Shown in pieces: positions 52,281 to 62,480 of a DNA stretch of 64,000 bases. Below the pieces are notes generated by a model that did not search any database, was not told where the DNA came from, and saw nothing but the letters and a program-made list of their open reading frames with translations. Every line of letters begins with the position of its first letter. The stretch's first letter is position 1. Source of the DNA: Clostridium ganghwense (GTDB taxonomy: Bacteria; Bacillota; Clostridia; Clostridiales; Clostridiaceae); assembly GCF_026735165.1 (NCBI RefSeq), contig NZ_JAPQES010000007.1:186001-250000 (forward strand). The letters are read 5' to 3'. The translations under genes were made by a program, and so were the position numbers.

Positions 52281-52970
52281 ATGAATGAAAAAACTATTAA
52301 AGAAAATCAAGATAAAAAAATTGATTCAATAAAAGAAATAGGAACAACTAAAGTTCCTGAAAGTACACAAAGATTTCAAATACTACCTATTATAGGTCAA
52401 ATAGAAGGTCATTCTGTTTTACCACCTCAGTCTAAAGCTACTAAATATGAACATGTAATTCCGCAATTAGTAGCAATTGAGACAAATAAATCTGTAGAAG
52501 GAGTACTTATTATTCTTAATACAGTAGGAGGAGATGTAGAAGCTGGTTTAGCTATATCAGAAATGATTAGAAGTTTAAGTAAACCAACAGTATCTTTAGT
52601 TATAGGTGGTGGACATTCAATAGGTGTGCCTCTTGCTACTTGTGCAGATTATTCTTTTATATCACCGTCAGCTACCATGATTATTCATCCAATAAGAATG
52701 AATGGATTAATAATAGGAGTCCCTCAAACTTTTGAATATTTTAACAAGATGCAAGAACGCATAATTGAGTTTATTTCGAGAACTTCAAAAATAAATAAAG
52801 ATACACTTAGAAAGTTAATGGTTCAGAGTGATGAATTATTAAATGATATGGGAACTATATTAATTGGGAATCAAGCGGTTGAATATGGTCTCATTGATCA
52901 AGTTGGAGGGCTTAGTGACGCTGTAAATAAGCTTGATGAAATGATTGATAGTAAAAAGAATACAAACTAG
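52281..52970 (+). CDS. tepA: ClpP-family serine protease, TepA-like
   Basis: A 229-residue member of the ClpP fold, without signal peptide. The catalytic serine is in VIGGGHSIGVPLAT (GHSIG) and the histidine in TMIIHPIRMNG. Its N-terminus (MNEKTIKENQDKK) is specific to this branch. In Bacillus the homologue (tepA, ymfB) lies just before spoIIIE and was linked to protein translocation. ATG 52281 is seven bases after GGGAGG; the in-frame ATG at 52275 is too close. Terminator follows. Confidence 0.88.
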   Translation: MNEKTIKENQDKKIDSIKEIGTTKVPESTQRFQILPIIGQIEGHSVLPPQSKATKYEHVIPQLVAIETNKSVEGVLIILNTVGGDVEAGLAISEMIRSLSKPTVSLVIGGGHSIGVPLATCADYSFISPSATMIIHPIRMNGLIIGVPQTFEYFNKMQERIIEFISRTSKINKDTLRKLMVQSDELLNDMGTILIGNQAVEYGLIDQVGGLSDAVNKLDEMIDSKKNTN

Positions 52971-53002
52971 CCAAAAGATTTTATTCTTTGGCTAGTTTTC
53001 CT
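52964..53002 (+). terminator. Rho-independent terminator after tepA-like gene
   Basis: AAACTAGCCAAA (52964-52975) pairs with TTTGGCTAGTTT (52987-52998), which ends in TTTT. It overlaps the stop codon. Confidence 0.92.
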
Positions 53003-53061
53003 TATAATACTAAAAGGATTATAATATAAAGTGTAGAAATTAAAAAATAGAGGTGATGCTA

Positions 53062-55356
53062 ATGACAAAAAAAACTAGACGCAAAAAGAATAGTCCAAGA
53101 AAACAAGTTATAGAAAATAAACCTAAGTTTAATAATGATATTAAAGGAATAATTTTTATTACTACAGGTATATTAATGATTTTAAGCATATTTGTAACAA
53201 ATGCTTGCGGATTAGTTGGACAAACAGTAAAACAACTTCTTATTTCACTTATGGGTATTGGGTCATATTTTTTCCCTATACTGTTGATTTTCGTTGGAAT
53301 AAGTTTTATTATGAGAAATGGTAAAATAAGTTTTAATAAAAGATTTTATGGAATATTATTGATTCTTATAAATTCTCTTCTTTTCATACAAATGGTATAT
53401 ATATCTGAATATTATGAAGAAGGAAATATATTGTTTGGTATAAGAAAAATATATTTAGAAGGCAAAATACTTCATGGCGGTATTATAAGTTATTTAATAG
53501 ATATACCTCTTTATAAGTTGTTTGGTAATATAGGATGTTATATTATTTTCACTGCTATTTATATTATCTCTTTTATTTTAATATCACAAATATCTTTAAA
53601 TGATATAATAAACAAATTTAAAATTGACTATTCTAGAAAAGTAGATACAAAAGATACATTTAAAGAGAATTTCAAAGAAAAAGATGATATTATAGTTGAA
53701 GATAATAATATGTCTCAACAATCTTTCATAAAAAATTTAAATGATAAACTTAAAGTTGTAGATTTTATGAAATCTACAGAATTTGTTGAAGAACCTAAAA
53801 TAATAGATAATGTATCTTCTCCTAAAATTGATAATAAAACTAAGAAAAAAGATATAATAGAAGAGGTCTCAGTAGAAAAAATTAATGATGAACTAAACAG
53901 CAAGTTGATTGAGAGTCATGAAAAAGAAAAAGTTGAGTATAAATATCCAACTTTAGATTTGTTAAACTATAATCCAATAGAAAGTAATCACAAAAATAAT
54001 AAAAAAGAATTAATTAGTATTGCATCAAAATTAGAAGAAACTTTAAACAGCTTTGGAGTAGAAGCTAAAGTTCTTCAGGTTACTAAAGGACCTTCAGTAA
54101 CAAGATTTGAATTACAGCCTAGTTCTGGAGTAAAGGTTAGTAAGATTACTCATTTATCTGATGATATAGCTTTAAGTTTAGCTGCATCTACAATAAGAAT
54201 AGAAGCTCCTATACCCGGTAAGAGTGCTGTTGGGATAGAAGTTCCAAATAAATCAGTGTCTCCTGTATACTTAAGAGAAGTCATAGATGATTCTGAATTT
54301 CAAAACTTTGATAAGAATGTAGCATTTGCGCTAGGTAAAGATATAGGTGGAAATTGCATAGTTGCAGATTTATCTAAAATGCCTCATTTGCTAATTGCTG
54401 GAGCAACAGGATCTGGAAAAAGTGTTTGTATAAATACTTTAATTATAAGTTTGCTTTATAAATATTCTCCTGATAATGTAAAATTGTTATTAGTAGACCC
54501 CAAAGTTGTAGAATTAAGTATATATAACGATATACCGCATTTATTAATACCAGTAGTTACTAATCCTAAAAAAGCTGCTGGAGCATTAAATTGGGCTGTA
54601 AATGAGATGACTAGACGTTATAAATTATTTGCAGATAATAATGTAAGAAATATTGAAAGTTATAATGATTTATGTAATAAAAATAAAATTGAAGAAAAGC
54701 TGCCATGGATAGTAATTATAATAGATGAACTTGCAGATCTTATGATGGTTTGTCCAGGAGAAGTAGAAGAATATATAGGAAGACTAGCTCAAATGGCAAG
54801 AGCAGCTGGAATGCACTTAGTTATTGCTACTCAAAGGCCATCAGTTGATGTAATAACTGGAGTAATAAAAGCTAATATTCCATCAAGAATATCTTTTGCA
54901 GTTTCAAGTCAAATTGATTCGAGAACTATATTAGATTCATCTGGTGCTGAAAAATTACTTGGTAAAGGGGATATGTTATTTTATCCTGTTGGAGAATCTA
55001 AACCTATAAGAATACAAGGGGCTTTTATTTCAGAGGAAGAGGTTGAAAAAGTAGTTGACTTTATAAAAGCTCATAAAACTGATGTAAAGTATGAAGAAAA
55101 GATAATGGAAGAAATAAATACAAATGTAGAAAAAAAAGACTCTAATTATGATGAACTTATAGATGAAGCTATAAAAATTGTAATTGAAGCAGGACAAGCA
55201 TCCACATCGCTCTTACAAAGAAAACTTAGAATTGGGTATAATAGAGCTGCTAGAATTATTGACCAAATGGAAGAGAAAGGAATTATTTCAGGAAGAAATG
55301 GAAGCAAACCTAGACAAATTTTAATAGATATAAATGAATTAGATGATAACAAGTAA
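53062..55356 (+). CDS. ftsK: DNA translocase FtsK/SpoIIIE
   Basis: A 764-residue membrane-bound DNA pump for chromosome clearance at division and sporulation septa. Four or so hydrophobic segments lie within residues ~27-175, then an acidic linker. The motor has GATGSGKSVCINTLI (447-454 for the P-loop) and WIVIIIDELADLMM. The C-terminal gamma winged helix includes QRKLRIGYNRAARIIDQMEEKGIIS. ATG 53062 is chosen since AGGTGA is just upstream; GTG 53053 overlaps it. Single-gene unit between terminators. Confidence 0.95.
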   Translation: MTKKTRRKKNSPRKQVIENKPKFNNDIKGIIFITTGILMILSIFVTNACGLVGQTVKQLLISLMGIGSYFFPILLIFVGISFIMRNGKISFNKRFYGILLILINSLLFIQMVYISEYYEEGNILFGIRKIYLEGKILHGGIISYLIDIPLYKLFGNIGCYIIFTAIYIISFILISQISLNDIINKFKIDYSRKVDTKDTFKENFKEKDDIIVEDNNMSQQSFIKNLNDKLKVVDFMKSTEFVEEPKIIDNVSSPKIDNKTKKKDIIEEVSVEKINDELNSKLIESHEKEKVEYKYPTLDLLNYNPIESNHKNNKKELISIASKLEETLNSFGVEAKVLQVTKGPSVTRFELQPSSGVKVSKITHLSDDIALSLAASTIRIEAPIPGKSAVGIEVPNKSVSPVYLREVIDDSEFQNFDKNVAFALGKDIGGNCIVADLSKMPHLLIAGATGSGKSVCINTLIISLLYKYSPDNVKLLLVDPKVVELSIYNDIPHLLIPVVTNPKKAAGALNWAVNEMTRRYKLFADNNVRNIESYNDLCNKNKIEEKLPWIVIIIDELADLMMVCPGEVEEYIGRLAQMARAAGMHLVIATQRPSVDVITGVIKANIPSRISFAVSSQIDSRTILDSSGAEKLLGKGDMLFYPVGESKPIRIQGAFISEEEVEKVVDFIKAHKTDVKYEEKIMEEINTNVEKKDSNYDELIDEAIKIVIEAGQASTSLLQRKLRIGYNRAARIIDQMEEKGIISGRNGSKPRQILIDINELDDNK

Positions 55357-55380
55357 TTTTTTTGAAAAATTACTTGTTAA
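55348..55380 (+). terminator. Terminator after ftsK
   Basis: AACAAGTAATTTTT (55348-55361) pairs with AAAAATTACTTGTT (55365-55378). The stem is long but AT-rich, and its T-run lies within the left arm, so efficiency is uncertain. Confidence 0.7.
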
Positions 55381-55449
55381 AATACTATATAAGCTTTACA
55401 ATAATTTTTATGATAATAAATAGTTTATATATTTTAAGGAGGAAAACTA

Positions 55450-56784
55450 GTGACTAAATACAAAATAGGACTTATAAGTTTAGGCTGTGATAAAAACAGA
55501 ATTGACTCAGAATTAATTTTAGGAAACTTGACTAATGAAAATGAAATTGTAAGTGATCCCCAAAACGCGGATATTATTATTGTAAATACTTGTGGATTTA
55601 TTGAAAGTTCAAAACAAGAATCTATAGATACAATATTAGATATGGCAAAGTACAAAAATGAAAATTGTAAGCTTTTAATTGCAACTGGTTGTCTTACTCA
55701 AAGATATTCTACTGAACTGCAAGAACTTATGCCAGAAATAGATATTATGCTTGGAGTAAATGATTATAATAAATTAAATAGTTATATTAATGAATTTTTT
55801 TCTAGTAATGAAAAAAATACTTCTTGTCATTACAGTGATACTATAATTAATGAAGGGCAAAGAGTGCTTACAACACCGAAGCATACTGCTTATATAAGAA
55901 TAGCTGAAGGATGTGATAATTTCTGCACCTACTGCATAATACCTAAAATAAGAGGGAAATACAGAAGCAGAAATATGGAAAATATAATACAAGAAGCTAA
56001 AGAGTTAGCAGAAAATGGTGCTAAAGAAATAATATTGGTTGCTCAAGACACTACAAGATACGGCGTGGATTTATATGGCGAGTATAAACTGCCAAAGTTA
56101 ATTAGAAGCTTATCTGAGATAAACAGTATAGAATGGATTAGAATATTGTACTGTTATCCTGAAGAGATTACAGATGAGTTAATAGATGAAATAGCAATTA
56201 ATGACAAGGTATGTAATTATTTAGATATTCCTATTCAACATATAAGTAATTCTGTACTTAAAAGAATGAATAGAAGAACCACTAAAGAATTAATTACTGA
56301 AAATATTTCCAAAATGAGAAATAAAATTAAAGATTTAAGTTTGCGTACATCTATAATAGTAGGCTTCCCAGGTGAAACAGACAAAGAGTTTAATGAATTA
56401 AAAGATTTTGTATCTTCAATAAAATTTGATAAATTAGGAGTTTTTAAGTATTCTCAGGAAGAAGGAACTCCGGCAGCAAAAATGAATGAACAAATTGATG
56501 AAGATATTAAACAACGTAGAGAAAAAGAATTAATGCTTATTCAACAGCGTATTTCTAAAGAAAACAACAAGCAAAAAATAGGTAAAAAATATAAAGTACT
56601 TGTTGAAGAATGTGAAGATGGATGTTGGGTTGGAAGAAATTATGAAATGGCTCCGGAAATAGATGGTGCAATTTTCTTCAAATGTGATAAAATATTAAAT
56701 ATAGGGGATTCTGTTGAAGTATTAATTACAGATGCCTTAGAATACGATTTAATAGGAGTTGTATGCTATGAATCTTGCAAATAA
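55450..56784 (+). CDS. rimO: Ribosomal protein S12 methylthiotransferase RimO
   Basis: A 444-residue radical-SAM enzyme adding a methylthio group to Asp of S12. The N-terminal UPF0004 domain has three cysteines ([23 protein letters not shown]). The radical-SAM cluster is CDNFCTYC (Cys155, Cys159, Cys162). A C-terminal TRAM domain follows. GTG 55450 is behind AAGGAGGA. pgsA overlaps its 3' end by 17 bases, implying coupled translation. Confidence 0.95.
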   Translation: MTKYKIGLISLGCDKNRIDSELILGNLTNENEIVSDPQNADIIIVNTCGFIESSKQESIDTILDMAKYKNENCKLLIATGCLTQRYSTELQELMPEIDIMLGVNDYNKLNSYINEFFSSNEKNTSCHYSDTIINEGQRVLTTPKHTAYIRIAEGCDNFCTYCIIPKIRGKYRSRNMENIIQEAKELAENGAKEIILVAQDTTRYGVDLYGEYKLPKLIRSLSEINSIEWIRILYCYPEEITDELIDEIAINDKVCNYLDIPIQHISNSVLKRMNRRTTKELITENISKMRNKIKDLSLRTSIIVGFPGETDKEFNELKDFVSSIKFDKLGVFKYSQEEGTPAAKMNEQIDEDIKQRREKELMLIQQRISKENNKQKIGKKYKVLVEECEDGCWVGRNYEMAPEIDGAIFFKCDKILNIGDSVEVLITDALEYDLIGVVCYESCK

Positions 56785-57310
56785 ACTTACAATGTTAAGG
56801 ATACTATTAGTACCAGTTTTTCTAATCTTTGTGGCATTAAATACCCCTTTAGGTACAGTTACGGCTATTGTAGTTTTTATATTAGCTTCACTAACTGATA
56901 AACTAGATGGACATATTGCAAGGAGTAGAAATCAAATAACTAAATTTGGGAAATTCATGGATCCTTTGGCGGACAAATTACTTGTTACATCTGCTTTAGT
57001 TTCTTTAGTTGAATATCAAATTGTACCTACATGGATGGCTATGATAATTATAGCAAGAGAATTTGCTGTTACAGGTCTTAGAGCTGTTGCAGCATCAGAA
57101 GGTATAGTAATAGCTGCTAGTTGGTGGGGCAAACTTAAAACAGCAACTCAAATGGTTGCAATTGTATTTGCTCTAATTAAACTAGTTTATAGTCCTGCTT
57201 ATATAACTTACATAACTTATATAATTTTAGGTGCTGCAGTAATAATAACTGTAATATCTGGAGTTGATTATTTTGTCAAAAATAAAAAAGCACTTAGTAC
57301 AGAAAATTGA
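56768..57310 (+). CDS. pgsA: CDP-diacylglycerol-glycerol-3-phosphate 3-phosphatidyltransferase
   Basis: A 180-residue membrane enzyme making phosphatidylglycerol phosphate from the CDP-diacylglycerol supplied by CdsA. The CDP-alcohol phosphotransferase motif is complete: [27 protein letters not shown]. Four or so further hydrophobic segments follow. ATG 56768 lies within the end of rimO, preceded by AGGAGT; an in-frame TTG at 56759 is less likely. Confidence 0.95.
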   Translation: MNLANKLTMLRILLVPVFLIFVALNTPLGTVTAIVVFILASLTDKLDGHIARSRNQITKFGKFMDPLADKLLVTSALVSLVEYQIVPTWMAMIIIAREFAVTGLRAVAASEGIVIAASWWGKLKTATQMVAIVFALIKLVYSPAYITYITYIILGAAVIITVISGVDYFVKNKKALSTEN

Positions 57311-57343
57311 TTAATAATTAAAAATTAGGTTATAATTTGAAAT

Positions 57344-57380
57344 AAGTTCCTATGTTTGTAATGTATAGGAACTTTTATAC
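57344..57380 (+). terminator. Terminator between pgsA and recA
   Basis: AAGTTCCTAT (57344-57353) pairs with ATAGGAACTT (57365-57374), followed by TTATAC. It isolates recA from pgsA. Confidence 0.85.
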
Positions 57381-57387
57381 TATAGTA

Positions 57388-57416
57388 TTGACCATACTAC
57401 TAAAATATTATATAAT
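57388..57416 (+). promoter_or_regulatory. SigA promoter of recA
   Basis: TTGACC (57388-57393) and TATAAT (57411-57416) are 17 bases apart, a near-consensus promoter. Confidence 0.9.
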
Positions 57417-57422
57417 TTAACA

Positions 57423-57436
57423 AGAACAAGTGTTCG
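57423..57436. promoter_or_regulatory. LexA (SOS) box in the recA promoter
   Basis: The palindromic core GAACAAGTGTTC (57424-57435) fits the Gram-positive LexA consensus GAACNNNNGTTC exactly. It lies 7 bases after the -10 box, over the predicted start of transcription, so LexA binding would block initiation. Confidence 0.9.
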
Positions 57437-57471
57437 AAATTGAAAGGATGGTGAACCCTTTGGGGATAAAT

Positions 57472-58518
57472 ATGGATAATGAAAAATTAAAAGCTTTACA
57501 AGCAGCTATGAACCACATTGAAAAACAATTTGGAAAAGGTTCAGTAATGAAATTAGGAGAAAATACTGTACTTAATATTGACGCTATTTCAACTGGTAGT
57601 TTATCTTTAGATATTGCAATGGGCATAGGTGGAATACCAAAAGGAAGAATTATTGAAGTATATGGTCCAGAATCTTCTGGTAAAACAACAGTTGCTTTAC
57701 ATGTTGTAGCAGAAGCGCAAAAATCTGGTGGAACAGCAGCTTTTATTGATGCAGAACATGCTTTAGATCCAATTTATGCAAAAGCACTAGGTGTAGACAT
57801 TGATAACTTAATAGTCTCTCAACCAGATACAGGAGAACAAGCTTTAGAAATTTGTGAAGCTTTAGTTAGATCTGGGGCTATTGATGTTATAGTAGTAGAT
57901 TCAGTTGCAGCCTTAGTTCCTAAAGCTGAAATAGAAGGTGAAATGGGTGACTCTCATGTAGGTCTTCAAGCAAGACTAATGTCTCAAGCTCTTAGAAAAC
58001 TTACTGGTGCTATTAATAAATCAAAATGTTCAGTGATATTTATAAATCAGTTAAGAGAAAAAGTAGGCGTTATGTTTGGTAATCCTGAAACAACACCTGG
58101 TGGTAGAGCATTAAAATTTTATTCTTCTGTAAGACTAGATGTTAGAAGAATTGAGACTATAAAGCAAGGTGATGAATTCTTAGGTAATAGAACTAGAGTT
58201 AAGATTGTGAAAAACAAAGTAGCTCCTCCATTTAAAAAAGCTGAGTTTGATATAATGTATGGTACAGGTATTTCTTTTGAAGGAAATGTTTTAGATGTTG
58301 GAGTTGAAGAGGAAATAGTACAAAAAAGTGGTTCATGGTTTTCGTATAAAGATACTCGTTTAGGACAAGGAAGAGAAAATGCAAAACAATTTTTAAAACA
58401 AAATACAGAGATTTTATATGAAATAGAAAATCAAATAAGAACTAAACATAATTTACCACAAAGAAATGTAGAAGAAATTTCTAATGATAATAAAAAAGCA
58501 GAAGTACAAAAAAAATAA
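57472..58518 (+). CDS. recA: RecA recombinase
   Basis: A 348-residue strand-exchange ATPase and co-protease of the SOS response. P-loop GPESSGKT (65-72), the IDAEHALDP segment, [28 protein letters not shown], and the basic C-terminal domain are present. ATG 57472 is chosen because it gives the usual N-terminus ([28 protein letters not shown]); TTG or GTG codons upstream in frame lie in the leader. It is a single-gene unit with its own LexA-controlled promoter. DprA, encoded 35 kb upstream, loads RecA on incoming DNA. Confidence 0.98.
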   Translation: MDNEKLKALQAAMNHIEKQFGKGSVMKLGENTVLNIDAISTGSLSLDIAMGIGGIPKGRIIEVYGPESSGKTTVALHVVAEAQKSGGTAAFIDAEHALDPIYAKALGVDIDNLIVSQPDTGEQALEICEALVRSGAIDVIVVDSVAALVPKAEIEGEMGDSHVGLQARLMSQALRKLTGAINKSKCSVIFINQLREKVGVMFGNPETTPGGRALKFYSSVRLDVRRIETIKQGDEFLGNRTRVKIVKNKVAPPFKKAEFDIMYGTGISFEGNVLDVGVEEEIVQKSGSWFSYKDTRLGQGRENAKQFLKQNTEILYEIENQIRTKHNLPQRNVEEISNDNKKAEVQKK

Positions 58519-58528
58519 AAACTACTTG

Positions 58529-58590
58529 TTAGGCACTCATTTTATTGATTTATTTAAATCTTACAGTATAAAGAGTGTCTAATTGTTTAT
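58529..58590 (+). terminator. Probable terminator after recA
   Basis: TTAGGCACTC (58529-58538) and GAGTGTCTAA (58573-58582) pair with one G-T wobble, but the loop is 34 bases, so the hairpin is less certain. TTGTTTAT follows. Confidence 0.5.
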
Positions 58591-58639
58591 ATTATAAAAT
58601 ATAGTTAACATAAAATTTTTTAGCAACTTTTTCATAAAC

Positions 58640-58668
58640 TTGACATAAATTTAAAAATAATATAAAAT
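58640..58668 (+). promoter_or_regulatory. SigA promoter of rny
   Basis: TTGACA (58640-58645) and TAAAAT (58663-58668) are 17 bases apart. The leader to rny is ~115 bases. Confidence 0.7.
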
Positions 58669-58790
58669 GAATACAAATACTGGTTTAACATGTGTAAAAT
58701 ATTGATATATAAACAAATATAACACCTTTCTAAACTTCGCTAACGCTTACTTGTGCATAATTCAAAATAGGATAGCAAGGAGGTGTTGTT

Positions 58791-60338
58791 TTGAAAAATA
58801 CTCTTTATATATACTTATTGCTTTTAGCTATTGCAATTTTGGTTTTTATTTTTGTCATAATATATGTTAGAAAAAATATATCACAAGCAAAAATTTCAGA
58901 AGCAGAACTTAAAGCTAAAAGTATAATCGATGAGGCTGAAAAAAATGCTGAATCTGTAAAAAAAGAAGCGATTTTGGAAGCTAAAGAAGAAGTTCATAAG
59001 CTTAGAAATGACTTTGAAAAAGAGTCGAGAGAAAGACGTAATGAACTTCAAAGATTAGAAAGAAGAAACATTCAACGTGAAGAGTTATTAGACAAAAAAA
59101 GTGATATTATTGAAAAGAAAGAAGAATCTCTTAATAAGAAACAACAAGAAATAAAAGAAAAAGAATCCAGCATAGAAGAGCTTTATGAAAAGCAACGACA
59201 AGAACTTGAAAGATTATCCGGTTTGACGTCTGAAGAGGCTCGTCAAATATTACTAGAAGAAACAAGAAAAGAAATTAAACATGAAACTGCTATGATGATT
59301 AAGGACATAGAAAATAAAGCAAAAGAAGAAGCAGACAAAAAAGCTAGAGAAATAATAGCTTGTGCTGTTCAAAGATGTGCCGCTGATCATGTAGCAGAAA
59401 GTACTGTACATGTGGTTGCACTACCAAATGATGAAATGAAAGGTAGAATCATTGGTAGAGAAGGAAGAAATATAAGAACCTTAGAAACTCTAACTGGAGT
59501 TGATTTAATTATTGATGATACTCCAGAAGCAGTAATTTTATCCGGATTTGATCCTATAAGAAGACAGGTTGCTAGAATAGCTCTTGAAAAATTAATCATT
59601 GATGGTAGAATCCATCCTGCAAGAATTGAAGAAATGGTGGAAAAAGCTAAAAAAGAAGTTGAAAATGACATAAAAGAAGAAGGTGAGCAAGCGACGTTTG
59701 AAACTGGCGTACATGGTCTTCATCAAGAATTAATAAGACTTTTGGGAAGACTAAAGTACCGTACAAGTTATGGTCAAAACGTTTTAAAACATTCTATAGA
59801 AGTTGCTTACTTAGCCGGTCTTATGGCTTCTGAATTAGGTATAGATCCAACATTAGCTAAGAGAGCAGGATTACTTCATGACATTGGTAAAGCAGTAGAT
59901 CATGAGATTGAAGGACCACATGCTCTTATAGGTTCTGAAATTGCTAAAAAGCATCGCGAATCTCCTGTAATAGTAAATGCTATTGCTGCTCATCACGGTG
60001 ATGTAGAATATGGTTCTATCGAAGCAATATTAGTTCAGGCTGCGGACGCTATATCAGCAGCTAGACCTGGCGCAAGAAGAGAAACTTTAGAAGCTTATAT
60101 TAAGAGATTAGAAAAACTTGAAGAAATAGCGAATTCCTATGATGGTGTAGATAAGTCATATGCTATACAAGCTGGAAGAGAAGTTAGAATTATGGTTAAA
60201 CCAGAAGAAATTAATGATGCTGAATGTATTGAAATGTCAAGAAATATAGTGAAAACTATTGAAAAAGAATTAGAATATCCTGGTCAAATCAAGGTGAATA
60301 TTATCCGTGAGACTCGGGCTATTGAATATGCAAAATAG
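58791..60338 (+). CDS. rny: Ribonuclease Y
   Basis: A 515-residue membrane-anchored endoribonuclease that starts mRNA decay in Firmicutes. An N-terminal helix (residues ~4-24) is followed by a coiled coil to ~200 (rich in Glu/Lys), a KH domain (~205-270, [33 protein letters not shown]) and an HD domain (~330-430, [12 protein letters not shown] with His363 and Asp364). TTG 58791 follows AAGGAGGTG. Full family length. Monocistronic by flanking promoter and terminator. Confidence 0.97.
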   Translation: MKNTLYIYLLLLAIAILVFIFVIIYVRKNISQAKISEAELKAKSIIDEAEKNAESVKKEAILEAKEEVHKLRNDFEKESRERRNELQRLERRNIQREELLDKKSDIIEKKEESLNKKQQEIKEKESSIEELYEKQRQELERLSGLTSEEARQILLEETRKEIKHETAMMIKDIENKAKEEADKKAREIIACAVQRCAADHVAESTVHVVALPNDEMKGRIIGREGRNIRTLETLTGVDLIIDDTPEAVILSGFDPIRRQVARIALEKLIIDGRIHPARIEEMVEKAKKEVENDIKEEGEQATFETGVHGLHQELIRLLGRLKYRTSYGQNVLKHSIEVAYLAGLMASELGIDPTLAKRAGLLHDIGKAVDHEIEGPHALIGSEIAKKHRESPVIVNAIAAHHGDVEYGSIEAILVQAADAISAARPGARRETLEAYIKRLEKLEEIANSYDGVDKSYAIQAGREVRIMVKPEEINDAECIEMSRNIVKTIEKELEYPGQIKVNIIRETRAIEYAK

Positions 60339-60348
60339 ATTTATATAT

Positions 60349-60392
60349 AAAACGAAATCCCTTTATATTTGTATAAGGGGATTTCGTTTTAT
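60349..60392. terminator. Bidirectional terminator after rny
   Basis: AAAACGAAATCCC (60349-60361) pairs with GGGATTTCGTTTT (60378-60390), with further CTTTATA/TATAAGG pairing within. A and T runs flank both sides. Confidence 0.92.
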
Positions 60393-60501
60393 AATAATTT
60401 AATGAAATATATTTATATACACTAAATTTCAATATTTATTTACATAAGAATTATTAAATGGTATATTTTTATATATAAATATATAAATGGAGGAATATTA
60501 T

Positions 60502-61695
60502 ATGAAACTGTCAAATAAAGCAAAGCAAATTTCACCATCTTTAACTTTAGCTATTACGGCAAAAGCAAAAGAAATGTCCAAACAAGGTATTGACGTTATA
60601 AGTTTCGGAGTTGGAGAACCTGATTTCAATACACCTATCAATATACAGAAAGCTGCTATAAAAGCAATAGAAAATGGATTGACAAAGTATACTGCAGCTT
60701 CTGGAATAAATGAATTAAAAGAAGCTATAGTAAATAAATTTAAGGCAGATAATAATTTACTCTATTCAACAGAGCAAATTATTATTTCTACTGGAGCTAA
60801 ACAATGTTTATCAAATGTTTTTCAAGCTATATTAAATAGAGGAGATGAAGTTTTAATTCCCACACCTTATTGGGTAAGCTATCCAGAACTTGTAAAGTTG
60901 GCTGATGGAGTACCTATATTTGTACAAAATAAAAAAGAAAATAGTTATAAATACTCAGAAGATGTTCTAGAAAATGCGGTTACATCAAATACTAGAGCTA
61001 TTATTTTAAATAGTCCTAATAATCCTACAGGAACAATATATACGAGGGATGAATTAAAGTTAATTGCTGATTTTGCTAAAAAACATAATTTAATAATAAT
61101 CGCTGATGAAATATACGAAAAACTAATATATGGAAATGAAGAACATGTTAGTATAGCTAATCTATCACAAGACGCATATGAAAGAACTGTAGTGATTAAT
61201 GGAGTTTCTAAGTCATATGCAATGACTGGATGGAGAATTGGATATGCTGCAGCTGATAAGGAAATAATAAAATTAATGTCTAGTATACAAAGTCATACAA
61301 CTTCTAATCCTAATTCAATAGCGCAATATGCAGCATTAGAAGCATTAACTGGAGATCAAACAGAAATGAATTCTATGATAAAAGAATTTGGTTCAAGAAG
61401 AGATTTTATGATTTCTAGAATAAATGAGATAAGAAACCTTTCATGTTTAAATGCTAATGGAGCATTTTATATTATGCTAGATGTTTCAAAATTGTATGGG
61501 AAAAAATTAAACGAAACAATCATTAACGATTCCTTAAAGTTCGCTGAAATACTTTTACAAGAAGAAAAAGTAGCCGTTATTCCAGGATCTGCTTTTGGTT
61601 TGGATGATTATGTAAGATTATCTTATGCAACTTCAATGGAAAATATCAGAAAAGGTTTGGAAAAAATTGAGAAATTTTCATTGAAACTAAACTAA
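60502..61695 (+). CDS. Aspartate/aromatic aminotransferase (class I/II, PLP)
   Basis: A 397-residue PLP aminotransferase of subgroup Ib, as in Gram-positive AspB/AspC. ISFGVGEPDFNTP, TKYTAASGINELKEAI, NSPNNPTGTIY, ADEIYEKLIYG and the PLP lysine in VNGVSKSYAMTGWRIGY (by pattern) are present. C-terminal arginine in YVRLSYATS binds the carboxylate. ATG 60502 follows TGGAGG. Likely aspartate aminotransferase; broader substrates cannot be excluded. Confidence 0.9.
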   Translation: MKLSNKAKQISPSLTLAITAKAKEMSKQGIDVISFGVGEPDFNTPINIQKAAIKAIENGLTKYTAASGINELKEAIVNKFKADNNLLYSTEQIIISTGAKQCLSNVFQAILNRGDEVLIPTPYWVSYPELVKLADGVPIFVQNKKENSYKYSEDVLENAVTSNTRAIILNSPNNPTGTIYTRDELKLIADFAKKHNLIIIADEIYEKLIYGNEEHVSIANLSQDAYERTVVINGVSKSYAMTGWRIGYAAADKEIIKLMSSIQSHTTSNPNSIAQYAALEALTGDQTEMNSMIKEFGSRRDFMISRINEIRNLSCLNANGAFYIMLDVSKLYGKKLNETIINDSLKFAEILLQEEKVAVIPGSAFGLDDYVRLSYATSMENIRKGLEKIEKFSLKLN

Positions 61696-61722
61696 AAAAA
61701 TGTAGAAATTTTCATTTATAAG

Positions 61723-61750
61723 TTGAGAAATACAAAAAAAATGTTATAAT
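61723..61750 (+). promoter_or_regulatory. Promoter of ptsH
   Basis: TTGAGA (61723-61728) and TATAAT (61745-61750) are 16 bases apart, 44 bases before the ptsH start. Confidence 0.75.
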
Positions 61751-61794
61751 ATATAATGTAGCGCAAAAAATTTAAATTTAAGGGGTGACATAAT

Positions 61795-62055
61795 ATGATT
61801 AAAAAAGAAGCTGTGGTAAAATGTTCTACTGGATTACATGCAAGACCTGCTACTTTATTAGTAAAGAAAGCATCTTCATTTAAATCTGATATATACCTTG
61901 AATATAAGGATAAAAAAGCTAATATTAAGAGTTTAATTGGAGTTCTTTCTTTGGGAGTTACTAAAGATTCATCTGTTACAGTTATAGCTTCAGGTGATGA
62001 TGAAACATTAGCTGCTGAAGAAATTGCAAAGTTAATCGAAGCGATTGAAGAATAA
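61795..62055 (+). CDS. ptsH: Phosphocarrier protein HPr
   Basis: An 86-residue HPr. His15, phosphorylated by enzyme I, is in STGLHARPA. Ser46 in NIKSLIGVLSLG is the regulatory site of HPr kinase. Because both sites are present it is a genuine HPr rather than the Crh type, which lacks His15. ATG 61795 follows AAGGGGTG. It is a single gene here, not next to ptsI, as is frequent in clostridia. Confidence 0.95.
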   Translation: MIKKEAVVKCSTGLHARPATLLVKKASSFKSDIYLEYKDKKANIKSLIGVLSLGVTKDSSVTVIASGDDETLAAEEIAKLIEAIEE

Positions 62056-62082
62056 ATAAAAGGCTATAAAGCCTTTTATTTA
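62056..62082. terminator. Bidirectional terminator between ptsH and the DUF378 gene
   Basis: AAAAGGCT (62058-62065) pairs with AGCCTTTT (62070-62077) and is flanked by A- and T-rich runs, so it can end both convergent genes. Confidence 0.85.
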
Positions 62083-62084
62083 TT

Positions 62085-62294
62085 TTACTTAGAAAATTTA
62101 CTTTTTTTAATAAATAAAATGGTATTAATACCTGCTAATCCTACTAGAATATAAACAATTCTTTCAACTAATGGTATAAAACCTAAAAGTAAGTTTACTA
62201 AATTTAAATTAAATAAACCTATAAGTCCCCAGTTGATTGCGCCTACAATAATAAGAAAAAAAGAAATTTTGTCTATTAAACTTAACTTATACAT
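62085..62294 (-). CDS. DUF378 small membrane protein
   Basis: A 69-residue membrane protein with two helices (ISFFLIIVGAINWGLIGLFN; VERIVYILVGLAGINTILFI) and a lysine-rich end. The GAINWGLIGLFNLNLV stretch is the hallmark of the DUF378 family, which is widespread in Firmicutes and of unknown function. It starts at ATG 62294 behind AGGAGG on the minus strand and is the only minus-strand gene in the chromosomal part of the window. Confidence 0.9.
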   Translation of the reverse strand: MYKLSLIDKISFFLIIVGAINWGLIGLFNLNLVNLLLGFIPLVERIVYILVGLAGINTILFIKKSKFSK

Positions 62295-62480
62295 ATATAC
62301 CTCCTAAAGTTATTGTAGATATTTCTTATTAATAAATTATATTATCTTACATAAAAAAATAGACTGAATTTTAAAATAATAAATTCACGAACAAAATAGT
62401 TACTATATTTTAAAATATATGATATAATATGAACAATAGAATGTTTTTAAGTAAAAATATATGTATGCGGAGGCTTTGAT